DNA of 64,000 nt, taken from NCBI GenBank assembly GCA_947305795.1, contig CAMZEK010000003.1, forward strand, positions 1 to 64,000, in the 5' to 3' direction. The position numbers and the translations under genes were made by a program. Shown here piece after piece: positions 42,086 to 50,470 of the stretch (the first letter of the stretch is position 1; each line of letters opens with the position of its first letter). The stretch comes from an uncultured Bacteroidales bacterium (lineage in GTDB: Bacteria > Bacteroidota > Bacteroidia > Bacteroidales > F082). The notes below the pieces were generated by a model. That model was not told where the DNA came from. It searched no databases and saw nothing but the letters and a program-made list of their open reading frames with translations.

Positions 42086-42610
42086 TTACTTAATCTCGTA
42101 AGTGTTCACCGTCCCGATGGGTTCTACCAGAACCATTTTGATTAGCTTGCGGTCGGATAGGCGGTAGGTCAATTCCACGGAGGAATAGCCGCCTCTCGGC
42201 ACTTTTCCGTTGACGGTGAGGGTAACTGTGCGGAGTCCTTTGGCTTCTGTTACGGAAGTCTCTGCATTGTTTTCTTCCGCGGCTTGTCTCCAATTTCCTG
42301 AAAGACAGTTTAATAGTGTGGAACGCTGCAATTGCACCATGGGAACTTTTTGGGCGTCAATTTCGGCTTTCTTGCCGTCCATGTTCATTTTCACCTGCAT
42401 ACCGTCGACGATAAAAAACTCGCCTTCAGGGTTGGTGTAAGTCATGGAAAGCTGCTCGTCTCCGTCAAAAACGAGATGTCCGGCCTTGTTGATGGTTTTT
42501 CCCGACACCTTCATAAAGCGTGTCTGCGTGAAATCGGTGTCATACTGATGTTGGGCAAATGCAGTGAGGGAAAGTAGCACTGCAATGATAATCAAGTTAA
42601 TACGTTTCAT
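42086..42610 (-). CDS. LolA-like outer-membrane lipoprotein carrier
   Basis: 174 residues with signal peptide MKRINLIIIAVLLSLTAFAQ. DFTQTRFMKVSGKTINKAG and LVFDGDEQLSMTYTNPEGEFFIVDG match the LolA fold, which carries lipids or lipoproteins across the periplasm. It shares a 4-base ATGA overlap with the upstream ACP gene, an arrangement also seen in aryl-polyene and other lipid-product clusters. Whether it is the general LolA or a dedicated carrier cannot be told; the ACP link favours the latter. Confidence 0.8.
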   Translation of the reverse strand: MKRINLIIIAVLLSLTAFAQHQYDTDFTQTRFMKVSGKTINKAGHLVFDGDEQLSMTYTNPEGEFFIVDGMQVKMNMDGKKAEIDAQKVPMVQLQRSTLLNCLSGNWRQAAEENNAETSVTEAKGLRTVTLTVNGKVPRGGYSSVELTYRLSDRKLIKMVLVEPIGTVNTYEIK

Positions 42611-42834
42611 TTTGGTAGATTGTCTAAATAGGTGACTACATCGTTTACGGTTTCAAATTTGGCCAAGGCCTGATCGGGGATGACGATGCCGTAATCGTCT
42701 TCGAGGCGCATTAAAAGTTGCAGGATATCGACGGAATCGGCACCAAGGTCGCGTTTGATTTGGGCGTCGAGCGTGACCCGCTCTGGGTCGATGCGCAGCT
42801 GACGCGCTAAAGTGGCTTTTACTACTTCGTACAT
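42607..42834 (-). CDS. Acyl carrier protein 1
   Basis: 75 residues from the ATG at 42834; a TTG 15 bases earlier overlaps an AT-rich repeat and is less likely. LGADSVDILQLLMRLEDDYGI gives the phosphopantetheine site Ser34 in the D-S motif. Helical, acidic, cytoplasmic. This is probably not the main fatty-acid ACP, because the sequence (RQLRIDPERVTLDAQIKRDL) is divergent and it sits with plsX and a LolA-like gene rather than with fabF. It could carry acyl groups to the GNAT-like protein or PlsX. Confidence 0.88.
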   Translation of the reverse strand: MYEVVKATLARQLRIDPERVTLDAQIKRDLGADSVDILQLLMRLEDDYGIVIPDQALAKFETVNDVVTYLDNLPK

Positions 42835-42842
42835 ATTGTTCA

Positions 42843-42878
42843 GATTCAAAGATTTAAAATTTAAAATTCAAAGATTTA
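42843..42878 (+). repeat. AT-rich short repeat D, copy 1
   Basis: ATTCAAAGATTTAAA words repeated about twice between plsX and the ACP gene. A matching inverted copy lies at 45215-45250 on the other side of the plsX/GNAT-like pair. Confidence 0.5.
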
Positions 42879-43895
42879 ATATTCGTAATGTTCGTAACGC
42901 ATGATGATCTCTTCTATTTTTACAGATAACGCGCTGACTTCCATCTTGTAGGCTTGCTCGATGCATTTCTCCACTGCCGTGGCTTTGCTGGAACCATGGC
43001 CTTTCACAACCGTCTTCGAGGTGCCCAACAACACGCTGCCACCGTAGTTTTGGTAGTTCATGAATTCCTTTTCCTCCATGAACATCCGTTTCATCAGCAG
43101 GGCACCCAACTTGTAAATTGGCCTTGAATAGATGTCCTTCTTCAGCTTTTTCAACAGTTCAAGAGCGGTGCCTTCGGTAGTCTTCACGAGCACGTTGCCC
43201 GAAAAACCGTCGCAAACCACCACATCGTAGTTGCCTGAAAGCAAGTCACGGCTCTCCATGTTGCCCACAAAATGGATTTCGGGAGTCTCACTTAGCAAAA
43301 AGTGTGCCTTTTGACGAATCTCGTCGCCTTTTTCTGCTTCTTTTCCGACGTTGAGCAAGGCAATGCGCGGTTTTTCGATGCCGTAGACTTTTTCCATATA
43401 GAGGCTCGACATGATGGCGAACTGCCTCAGGTGCTCAGGCGTGACCTCCACGTTAGCGCCACTGTCGCAAATCCCGACGAGGCCGCCATCCATGGTAGGC
43501 AGGATAGGGCAGAAGGCTGGCCTAATGACGCCTTTCACGCGGCCGATACGGGTCAGGGCAGCAGCAACGAGGGCACCAGTGGAGCCAGTGCTCACCATGG
43601 CATTGATGTCGTCGCAATCACGCAACATACGGACGGCCTTAATCATCGAGCTTTCCTTTTTCAGGCGGATGGCGTCGATGGGACGTTCCTCACAGCCGAT
43701 GACCTCAGGCGCGTGGACGATTTCCAACCTCGAAGTGTCGTAGCTTTTGTTTTTGAGGTAGTTTCTCAAGGTGCTTTCGTCGCCTGTGAGAATCAGATAA
43801 AGATCTGTAAATTTGGCCATTGCAGCCAAGGCTCCATCCACGTTGGCCTCGGGGCTGTGGTCGCCTCCGAAACAATCTATTAGAATTTTTATCAT
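42876..43895 (-). CDS. plsX: Phosphate acyltransferase PlsX
   Basis: 339 residues. MIKILIDCFGGDHSPEANVDG is the family start, MVSTGSTGALVAAALTRIGR the conserved loop, and NYDVVVCDGFSGNVLVKTTEG the active-site segment. It makes acyl-phosphate from acyl-ACP and phosphate, feeding PlsY. With FakA/FakB nearby, acyl-phosphate made from free fatty acids can be turned back into acyl-ACP by this enzyme. Complete; upstream gap is occupied by element A copy 2. Confidence 0.95.
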   Translation of the reverse strand: MIKILIDCFGGDHSPEANVDGALAAMAKFTDLYLILTGDESTLRNYLKNKSYDTSRLEIVHAPEVIGCEERPIDAIRLKKESSMIKAVRMLRDCDDINAMVSTGSTGALVAAALTRIGRVKGVIRPAFCPILPTMDGGLVGICDSGANVEVTPEHLRQFAIMSSLYMEKVYGIEKPRIALLNVGKEAEKGDEIRQKAHFLLSETPEIHFVGNMESRDLLSGNYDVVVCDGFSGNVLVKTTEGTALELLKKLKKDIYSRPIYKLGALLMKRMFMEEKEFMNYQNYGGSVLLGTSKTVVKGHGSSKATAVEKCIEQAYKMEVSALSVKIEEIIMRYEHYEY

Positions 43896-43911
43896 GGTCG
43901 ATTCTTTTTTG

Positions 43912-44081
43912 TCACAAAACCTGTAAAACCCTCAAAACCTTTTTCTTGGGTTACGGAAAGCACGCCCCTCATTCCGAACTTGATTCGGAACGGCTGCTTT
44001 CCAGCGGCGACACGGTTGTGGAGCCGCTTCTCGTTTTTCATTGGAACAATCATCGTTTTGCAAGTTTTGACGGTTTTGTGA
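43912..44081 (+). repeat. Structured interspersed element, family A, copy 2
   Basis: 170 bp. Arms TCACAAAACCTGTAAAAC and a third CAAAAC, right arm ending GGTTTTGTGA. Hairpin 1 GGAAAGCA (43955-43962) with TGCTTTCC (43995-44002), lengthened by an inner TTCCG...CGGAA stem absent from copy 1. Hairpin 2 AGCGGC (44003-44008) with GCCGCT (44023-44028). The G-C pair of copy 1 has become A-T, a compensatory change. Confidence 0.8.
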
Positions 44082-44088
44082 TTAAAAT

Positions 44089-45213
44089 CTACATTCCCAA
44101 CATTTTAGTATAACACCTACGTCGTTTAATTTTCTCTTCGTCAAACCGTTTCCATTGGTTCTGAATCGCGTAATTCTCTTCCAAATTGGAGTTGGTTTCG
44201 GCATAGTCAATCCGTTTGAGCATCTTCATCATTTCGGAGGAAATAATGACGCTTACGCCTCGATTGAGCCATTCAGGTTCGACACCGATGATGCAAAGGT
44301 CGATGACATTGGGCTTTTTCAAGGCTTTGAGCAGCCTTATGAGCGTAAGGGGTGTCAATCGTCCGCCCGAAGGTCTCACTGCGTCGGCGATGGCGGGGAA
44401 AGCCAGTCCGAAGCAAATCATCTTTTCGTTCTCGTCAAGGATGACGGCGGCATATTTCACATCGATGACGAGTTTGAAATTGTCGATCATCATCTTTTTC
44501 ATGCCTTCGGTGAAGGGCACGGTGCCATAAAGCAGTTCGTAGGACTTGTCCAACAATTCAAAAATGCCGTCGGCGTATTTTTTGATGAAATCATTGGTGT
44601 TGCGCGCTGTGCCGATGTGCAGGTTGTAGCGTTTCATCACGAAGGCGGCCAACTTGTCGACCTCGTCACTTCCTTCTTTGGGAACGCGGAGGCGACTACC
44701 CGTCCAATCGACATCTTTTCGATAACCGTAGTTTTCGATAAAGGTCTGATAATAAGGGTAGTTATATGATTCCTCAAAAGTGGCGGGATAGTCAAACCCT
44801 TCAATGAGCAGGCCTTCGCGTTCGAGGTCGGAATAGCCCAAAGGCCCTATGACCTCATTCATGCCTTTAGTGACGGCCCAGTCTTCCACCGTTTTGAGCA
44901 GTTTTTGCGCAGCTTCTTCATCCTCAATGACATCAAAACGGGTGAAACGCACTTGTTTTTTGCCTGTCTTCTCATTGGCAGCACGTTGCACGATGCCCGA
45001 AATGCGTCCCGCCATCTTGCCGTCTTTGTAGGCATTGAAAAAGACAGACTCGCACATATCGTTGTAAACGAAATCCTTACGGAAGATTTTCCTCTCGTCC
45101 ATGTACAAGGGCGGGGTGAAATAAGGGGCCCCTTTGTAGAGTTTCAGCGGAAAGTCCAGGAATTCTTTCTGTTGCTTCTTTGTTAATACTTCTGTTACCG
45201 TTATCACTGACAA
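44089..45213 (-). CDS. GNAT-fold acyltransferase-like protein, copy 1
   Basis: 374 residues. Begins with a TTG at 45213; a GTG at 45207 (ITVTEVLTKKQ) fits the paralog better. FPLKLYKGAPYFTPPLYMDER and GLLIEGFDYPATFEESYNYPYY are landmarks of an acyltransferase-like family in Bacteroidota, with two GNAT-like halves. Its paralog at 60184-61299 shares the phrase I-E-D-E-E and the Y-N-Y-P-Y-Y region. Because each copy sits by an ACP gene, acyl-ACP is a reasonable donor and the product could be an N-acyl compound; this is inference. Neighbours: plsX downstream, DegV upstream. Confidence 0.65.
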   Translation of the reverse strand: MSVITVTEVLTKKQQKEFLDFPLKLYKGAPYFTPPLYMDERKIFRKDFVYNDMCESVFFNAYKDGKMAGRISGIVQRAANEKTGKKQVRFTRFDVIEDEEAAQKLLKTVEDWAVTKGMNEVIGPLGYSDLEREGLLIEGFDYPATFEESYNYPYYQTFIENYGYRKDVDWTGSRLRVPKEGSDEVDKLAAFVMKRYNLHIGTARNTNDFIKKYADGIFELLDKSYELLYGTVPFTEGMKKMMIDNFKLVIDVKYAAVILDENEKMICFGLAFPAIADAVRPSGGRLTPLTLIRLLKALKKPNVIDLCIIGVEPEWLNRGVSVIISSEMMKMLKRIDYAETNSNLEENYAIQNQWKRFDEEKIKRRRCYTKMLGM

Positions 45214-45214
45214 T

Positions 45215-45250
45215 AATCTTTAAATCTTTGAATCTTAAATCTTTAAATCA
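45215..45250 (-). repeat. AT-rich short repeat D, copy 2
   Basis: AATCTTTAAATCTTTGAATC and a second AAATCTTTAAATC. It is the reverse complement pattern of 42843-42878. Confidence 0.5.
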
Positions 45251-46117
45251 CCTATGCTTAGCATGGAAGCAGATGCCCAAGCCATTAGGCCCGCAGTGGC
45301 TGCCGATAGTGGGATTGACGACGGTGGTGATGACGTTCAGGTCTTGGCCGAACTTCTCTTTTAACAATCTTTCCGCTTCGGCGGCGATGTCGGGGCAGTC
45401 TGAGTGGCCGATGACCACGCGGTGGGCTTTCACGTCCTCGCCGAGTTCCTCGACGTATTTTACCAAACGTGCAATGGCTTTGGCTCGACCCGTCTCCTTG
45501 CCAATGCTCACCATCTTGCCCTCGTCGTTGAGGTAGATGATGGGACGGATGCCGATGAAGCCGCCCATCGTAGCTGCCAAGCCGCTCACGCGACCGCTAC
45601 GACGGAAGAACTTCAGATCGTCGGCGAAGAAGTACATTGGGAATTTCGGCACCTCGACTTTGGCCCATTCCACGATTTCCTCAGCGGTCTTGCCATCTTT
45701 CAGCAGGTTGGCTACTTCAAGGACAACATTGTAGCACAACGCGCTGATACCCAATGTGTCAACGGTGTAAAACTTCCTTTCGGGATATTTCGCTTTCAGT
45801 TTTTCCACCGCCTGATTCATGATGGTGAAGGTGTTGGAAGTGCCCGATGAGAAATGCGCATAAAGAATGTCGTTTCCAGCCGCAAATTCAGGCTCAAAAT
45901 ATTGTGTATAAGCTTCTTCGCTCATGGCACTTGTAGTCGGCATGGTGCCAGCGCGAAGCATGTCATAGAACTTGTGGGAATCAAATTCCTCGAAGTCAAC
46001 GTAAGGATAAATTACTTGATTATCAATGGTGTACGGCATACTAATCAGTTTGATGCCATACGCAGCGCACTCCTTGGGAGTGATATCGCAATCGGTGTCG
46101 CTAAAAAAGGTCAGCAT
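45248..46117 (-). CDS. fakB: DegV family fatty-acid-binding protein (FakB)
   Basis: 289 residues. FFSDTDCDITPKECAAYGI, PTTSAMSEEAYTQYF and HFSSGTSNTFTIMNQAVE match DegV proteins, which hold a free fatty acid and present it to FakA; SGRVSGLAATMGGFIGIRPI is the second typical block. Cytoplasmic. Together with the adjacent DAK2 protein it forms the fatty-acid kinase pair described in Gram-positives. The gap to fakA is filled by element C. Confidence 0.9.
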   Translation of the reverse strand: MLTFFSDTDCDITPKECAAYGIKLISMPYTIDNQVIYPYVDFEEFDSHKFYDMLRAGTMPTTSAMSEEAYTQYFEPEFAAGNDILYAHFSSGTSNTFTIMNQAVEKLKAKYPERKFYTVDTLGISALCYNVVLEVANLLKDGKTAEEIVEWAKVEVPKFPMYFFADDLKFFRRSGRVSGLAATMGGFIGIRPIIYLNDEGKMVSIGKETGRAKAIARLVKYVEELGEDVKAHRVVIGHSDCPDIAAEAERLLKEKFGQDLNVITTVVNPTIGSHCGPNGLGICFHAKHR

Positions 46118-46139
46118 GGTATGTGGTATTTTGTTGTTG

Positions 46140-46238
46140 GACTATGACCAGTGACTATGACTATGACAGCTTTTACGAAAGATATGAAGTTCATCGATTC
46201 CGATTATGCTGTCATGGTCATTGTCACAAGTCATTGTC
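46140..46238. repeat. Intergenic inverted-repeat element, family C
   Basis: Arms 46140-46170 and 46208-46238, pairing at 26 of 31 positions. Each arm repeats GACTATGAC/GTCATTGTC-type words. The centre is 37 bases, AT-rich. It lies between fakA and fakB on the template. Confidence 0.82.
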
Positions 46239-46248
46239 GAAAATTCAT

Positions 46249-47886
46249 TCATATACAAACGATTATATAATCATAAACCGGCTGTGCGCCGTTGTTCAAC
46301 ATAATTTCAAGGTTTTTGTATTGGGTTTGCAGGTCGGCGATGAGTTTTTCGGCCTCATTTTGAGGCACTTGCTCCCCGAAGAAGATGAGCATCACGTCGC
46401 GGGAGGCGGCGCCAAGGCGTTCCACCAAGGCTTTGGCGGCGGTTTCGCGGTCGGGACTGTCGGAAAGGAGTTGCTTGCCGCTGTAACCGACAAAGTCACC
46501 CGTGTGGACGCTCACTTGCTCGCCTTCGGCATCGCGGATGGCGGTGGAGACCATGCCCGTCACCACAGACTGCATGATTTCCGTAACGCTGGCGATGACT
46601 TCGTCAACATTGGGATTGTCGCGGTCGATGGAACCGATGCCGTAGTAGCCTTCGCCGATGGTGGATGATGGAAGCACGTGAATGTCAGCATTTTTATAAA
46701 GTTCAGCAGCTTGGTCGGCGGCCATCTTGATGTTCTTGTTGTTGGGGAAAACGAGGATGTGTTGAGCGTTGATTTTCGCAAAGGCATCCAAGAAGTCTTG
46801 TGTCGCGGGGTTCATCGTTTGTCCGCCTGCAATCACCTCGTCGACGCCAAATTCACGGAAGGCATCGATGAGACCTTCGCCCGAGGCCACCGTTACCACA
46901 CCGTATTTCTTCGGGGGTGTCTTGAACGAGGCGTTGTTCTGGTTGGTCGATTGGTGGTGTTGCAGCGCCATGTTCTCAATCTTGATGGTCAGGAACTCGC
47001 CGTATTTCTGCATTTCGTTGAGAATCACGCCAGGCGTGAAGGTATGCACATGCACTTTTATGATGGAGCCTTCACGGAAGGCCACTACCGACTCACCCAC
47101 ACGGTTCAAGTAGTCGAAAATCACGTTCTCGTCGAAAGTGTCTAAATTGACCTTAGAGCGCATCAGACGGAGCAGGAATTCAGTGCAATAACCAAACTCC
47201 AAAGTGCTGTTTTCGGTGAATTTGTCAAGTTCTACGGTGGGTGCTGAAGCTGTCGTTGGGACAATTTCTTCCTCAGAAATTTGGCCGTTCAAGGCATCGT
47301 TCATGCCACGGAAGATACTCAACAAACCCGCACCGCCGCTATCGACCACGCCAGCGTCTTTCAGCACTTGCAGCAGTTCGGGTGTGTGGTCTAAGGAAAC
47401 CTGCATGGCCTCCAATAAAGTCTCAAAATAGTGGTTCAAGTCCGAACTTGCATCGGCATCCGCTACGCCTTCGCGTAACACGGTGATGATGGTGCCTTCG
47501 ACGGGAACGGGAACAGATTTATAAGCTTCTTCCACAGCCGATTGCATGGCTTTGGTAAAGGTTTCTGTGTCCGCTTCGATGACTCCTTGCAAACCTTTGG
47601 CAAGCCCGGCGAAAATGCGTGAAAGGATGACACCCGAGTTGCCCCTCGCGCCAAGCAACATCCCTGACGAGGCCGCCGAAGCCAGTTCAGACAACGTTCC
47701 GAGATGATTCTTGAGCGTATCGCAGCCTGCCTTGAGGGTCATCAGCATGTTGTCGCCAGTGTCGCCATCGGGGATGGGGAAAACATTCAAGTCGTTGATG
47801 ACCTTTTTGTCTCTGCCCAATTGTACTGCGCCTTGGCGCAACATTGCGGCGAAAGTTAGGCTATCGAGTTCATTTGTTTTCTGCAT
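46249..47886 (-). CDS. fakA: DAK2-domain fatty acid kinase FakA
   Basis: 545 residues. NDLNVFPIPDGDTGDNMLMT is the DAK2 ATP-binding signature (DGDTG), GMLLGARGNSGVILSRIFAG follows, and VDSGGAGLLSIFRGM is a later landmark. The C-terminal half (YGVVTVASGEGLIDAFREFG) matches the FakA accessory domain. It phosphorylates FakB-bound fatty acids to acyl-phosphate. Its start overlaps the RND exporter gene by 17 bases, so the two are translated together. Confidence 0.93.
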   Translation of the reverse strand: MQKTNELDSLTFAAMLRQGAVQLGRDKKVINDLNVFPIPDGDTGDNMLMTLKAGCDTLKNHLGTLSELASAASSGMLLGARGNSGVILSRIFAGLAKGLQGVIEADTETFTKAMQSAVEEAYKSVPVPVEGTIITVLREGVADADASSDLNHYFETLLEAMQVSLDHTPELLQVLKDAGVVDSGGAGLLSIFRGMNDALNGQISEEEIVPTTASAPTVELDKFTENSTLEFGYCTEFLLRLMRSKVNLDTFDENVIFDYLNRVGESVVAFREGSIIKVHVHTFTPGVILNEMQKYGEFLTIKIENMALQHHQSTNQNNASFKTPPKKYGVVTVASGEGLIDAFREFGVDEVIAGGQTMNPATQDFLDAFAKINAQHILVFPNNKNIKMAADQAAELYKNADIHVLPSSTIGEGYYGIGSIDRDNPNVDEVIASVTEIMQSVVTGMVSTAIRDAEGEQVSVHTGDFVGYSGKQLLSDSPDRETAAKALVERLGAASRDVMLIFFGEQVPQNEAEKLIADLQTQYKNLEIMLNNGAQPVYDYIIVCI

Positions 47887-50353
47887 GGGCTTTCTTTTTC
47901 AATACACTCCGTCTATAGGCTGGAATCTTCATCAGCTGCCAAAATACAAACGGCTGCAGCGAGTATGAAATCATGATGGTTGAGGCCATGCCGATGAGGG
48001 TGCTCAGACCAATGGAACGGATGGCTGGATGAACCGCAAACAGCAGCGAAGTCACCACAATGACAAGGATGATGGCTGAGAAGAAGATGGCTACCTTGTG
48101 CCAGGTAAGCACGTCTCTGTTGCCTGTCCGCGCTTGCGAGAGCAGGCCTTCGGTGATGAAAATGCTGTAATCCACACCCACACCGAAGATGAAGGTCGAA
48201 ATGATGATGCTGACCAGGTTGAATTCTAGGCCGATGAGAGCCATGTAGCCCTGAACCATGAACCAGCTGAGTACCATTGGGAGGAAAGAAAGGAGGGCCG
48301 TAATGAGATTGCGGAACGAGACCAACAATATCAGCAGCACGAAAAGTGATGAAATCCAAACGGCAATGTTGAAGTCGTCATGAATGACTTCAACCATACT
48401 CTTGCAGTAGTAGAACGGTTCCAAAACAAAGGTCTTTGGGTTGACAACCAAAGCATCGGTCACAATGTCTTTTTCGTCAAAGCGCATGGCGACATCGGTG
48501 AACACCATGTATTGGTTGTCGGCATTGCATTCGATGAAATTGCCAAGTAGATTCTCGGGCACCACACCGCTTTTTATCAGCGAAGCAGGCTCATAATCGG
48601 CATTCAGCAGTTCCTTAAAATCATAGAACATCATCGGGTCGAGGCCAAAGTCCAAAGCTCCTTTCTCGATTTGCGAGATGGCAAAAGTCTTCCGTCCCTC
48701 AGTCCAGAAGGCGTTCCATGCGGCGATGCGCTGTTCTTGGTCCGTTTGCGTCACGAAGAGCTTGGGAATGATGTCAGTATAGGCATGTACGACTCCTTGT
48801 TTTGCTAGCGTGTCCAAAATGAGCATCAGCGACTTGTCGGCCTCCAAAGCTTCGTCGATGTCGGTGGAAACCGTAGCGAAATACAAATGGAAGAAGCCGT
48901 CGTTGTTCTTTTCGTTGAAAAGAGATTCGGCGGTTACCTCGGATGGCGAGTTGTAATCAAGATTGCGCAGGTCACTGTCAAACTTCACCTTAGGTGAGAA
49001 GATGATGCCCACCACGAGAATAACCACCATCAGCGCGAGGAACCAAGGTTTCTTGTCGAAAGGCAGATTGTTGAGGCGTGAGATACGTCGGAAGGTCTTG
49101 TCATCTGCCTTAGCATTCCGTTTCGGCAGAAAATGAGGCAGGAAGATGAGGGCAAACATTGTGCTTCCGAACAAGGCAAACGAGGCGAACAGGCCAAAAT
49201 CACGGAGCAAATCGCTCTCGGTGAAAAGCAGGCTACAAAATGCGCCAATCGTTGTAATACACCCTAAGAAAACTGGTGTGGACTCATCCGACAACAATTT
49301 TTCAGGGTCGCCGACAAAGAAATGGTGGATGAGCACGTGCAGGCAGTAACTGATGGCAACGCCCAAGATAATCGCACCTAAACCCAATGCCATCAGCGAC
49401 ATGCCGCCTTTAATCCAATAGATGCAGGCCAACGAGAAGAAGGCACCGTAGATTATGGGAAGCAAAAGCTCCCAAAGGAACGAGAAGCTTCTGAAACATA
49501 ACCAAATAAGTATCAATATCAAAATCAACGAAATACCCACCGTCACCACCAAATCAGAACGGATGCGTCCAGCATTCGACACGCTGCCGATAGGGTCGCC
49601 ATGGGCATGGACTTTCACATCTGGATGCATCGACTCAAAGTCTTTCTGCGCACGAGAAAGCATCTTGGAAAAGTCGGTCGAAGCTCGCGAGTCCAGCGAG
49701 CGGAAGGCAGGAGCAAGATAGGCAATGGCCACGGTGCTGTCGGGACAAAATAGCTGTCCATCGATGATGTTATAGCTGTTGCTGGCACTCAAAAACACCT
49801 CGCCGAGCACCACGCCCCTCAAGTTGAGTGGGTCGTAGGCGATGGCTTGGGTAAGATCGCCCGTCTCGTCTTCCATCATCTGTTCGTAGTTGACCCACAT
49901 CTGCTTTTCGATGGCCTTTGGTTCCAAGGCTTTTTCAAAATCGCGATAAGCCGAAGTGTCAATGAAGGAAGGAATATGCTCTAATACGAAATCCAAAGCA
50001 TTGATAGCCACCTCGGGTTCCATCTTATATAAAACGTTGGAAATGAAATGGGTCGATGAGTCTCGCTCAAAAAGAAGGTCGATAAATTCATCCATCTTTT
50101 CACTCAACACCTGAGGCGATAGCCTTTCCTCAGCCGAAGTCACTTGGATGTATATCTTATCTTTCAATTGTATCGAGGAGAATGCCAACTGACTCTCCAC
50201 GTTCGATTCGGGCAACAATTTGGTGATATCTTCCTCATAATGCAACCTCAGGCCAAAAAATAAAAAGACGATTGTGGAAAGCACTAAAATGATGTACATC
50301 AAAGTTTTATGGTGCTCAAAGAAACGGTATATCGGCAAAAATACTATGTGCAT
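47870..50353 (-). CDS. RND/MMPL-family exporter
   Basis: 827 residues. Two blocks of transmembrane helices around 260-400 and 660-800 (e.g. SLILILILIWLCFRSFSFLW and LVSIIISTFIFGVGVDYSIF) flank large periplasmic loops, and FGVGVDYSIFI is the helix-4-like motif with an Asp used for proton coupling. HpnN/MMPL relatives export lipids. Shares a transcript with fakA/fakB (overlap 17 bp), so a lipid or fatty-acid cargo is likely. A TACCTTTG box precedes the gene. Confidence 0.9.
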   Translation of the reverse strand: MHIVFLPIYRFFEHHKTLMYIILVLSTIVFLFFGLRLHYEEDITKLLPESNVESQLAFSSIQLKDKIYIQVTSAEERLSPQVLSEKMDEFIDLLFERDSSTHFISNVLYKMEPEVAINALDFVLEHIPSFIDTSAYRDFEKALEPKAIEKQMWVNYEQMMEDETGDLTQAIAYDPLNLRGVVLGEVFLSASNSYNIIDGQLFCPDSTVAIAYLAPAFRSLDSRASTDFSKMLSRAQKDFESMHPDVKVHAHGDPIGSVSNAGRIRSDLVVTVGISLILILILIWLCFRSFSFLWELLLPIIYGAFFSLACIYWIKGGMSLMALGLGAIILGVAISYCLHVLIHHFFVGDPEKLLSDESTPVFLGCITTIGAFCSLLFTESDLLRDFGLFASFALFGSTMFALIFLPHFLPKRNAKADDKTFRRISRLNNLPFDKKPWFLALMVVILVVGIIFSPKVKFDSDLRNLDYNSPSEVTAESLFNEKNNDGFFHLYFATVSTDIDEALEADKSLMLILDTLAKQGVVHAYTDIIPKLFVTQTDQEQRIAAWNAFWTEGRKTFAISQIEKGALDFGLDPMMFYDFKELLNADYEPASLIKSGVVPENLLGNFIECNADNQYMVFTDVAMRFDEKDIVTDALVVNPKTFVLEPFYYCKSMVEVIHDDFNIAVWISSLFVLLILLVSFRNLITALLSFLPMVLSWFMVQGYMALIGLEFNLVSIIISTFIFGVGVDYSIFITEGLLSQARTGNRDVLTWHKVAIFFSAIILVIVVTSLLFAVHPAIRSIGLSTLIGMASTIMISYSLQPFVFWQLMKIPAYRRSVLKKKAHAENK

Positions 50354-50375
50354 GCGGTTGCATTTTTAAAAGTTA

Positions 50376-50383
50376 CAAAGGTA
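50376..50383 (-). promoter_or_regulatory. -7 box (TACCTTTG) of exporter-fak transcript
   Basis: CAAAGGTA on the + strand, 23 bases before the ATG at 50353. It marks the likely start of the exporter-fakA-fakB run. Confidence 0.6.
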
Positions 50384-50415
50384 CTACATTTTTTCCATTT
50401 AAAGACCATTTTCAA

Positions 50416-50455
50416 AAAAAACATCCGTGCCGATTCTTCAGCACGGATGTTTTTC
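50416..50455 (-). terminator. Terminator after flavodoxin gene
   Basis: AAACATCCGTGC and GCACGGATGTTT pair around a 10-base loop. On the minus strand the stem is followed by a long T-run. Confidence 0.85.
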
Positions 50456-50470
50456 GTTTAATTGTTGTGT

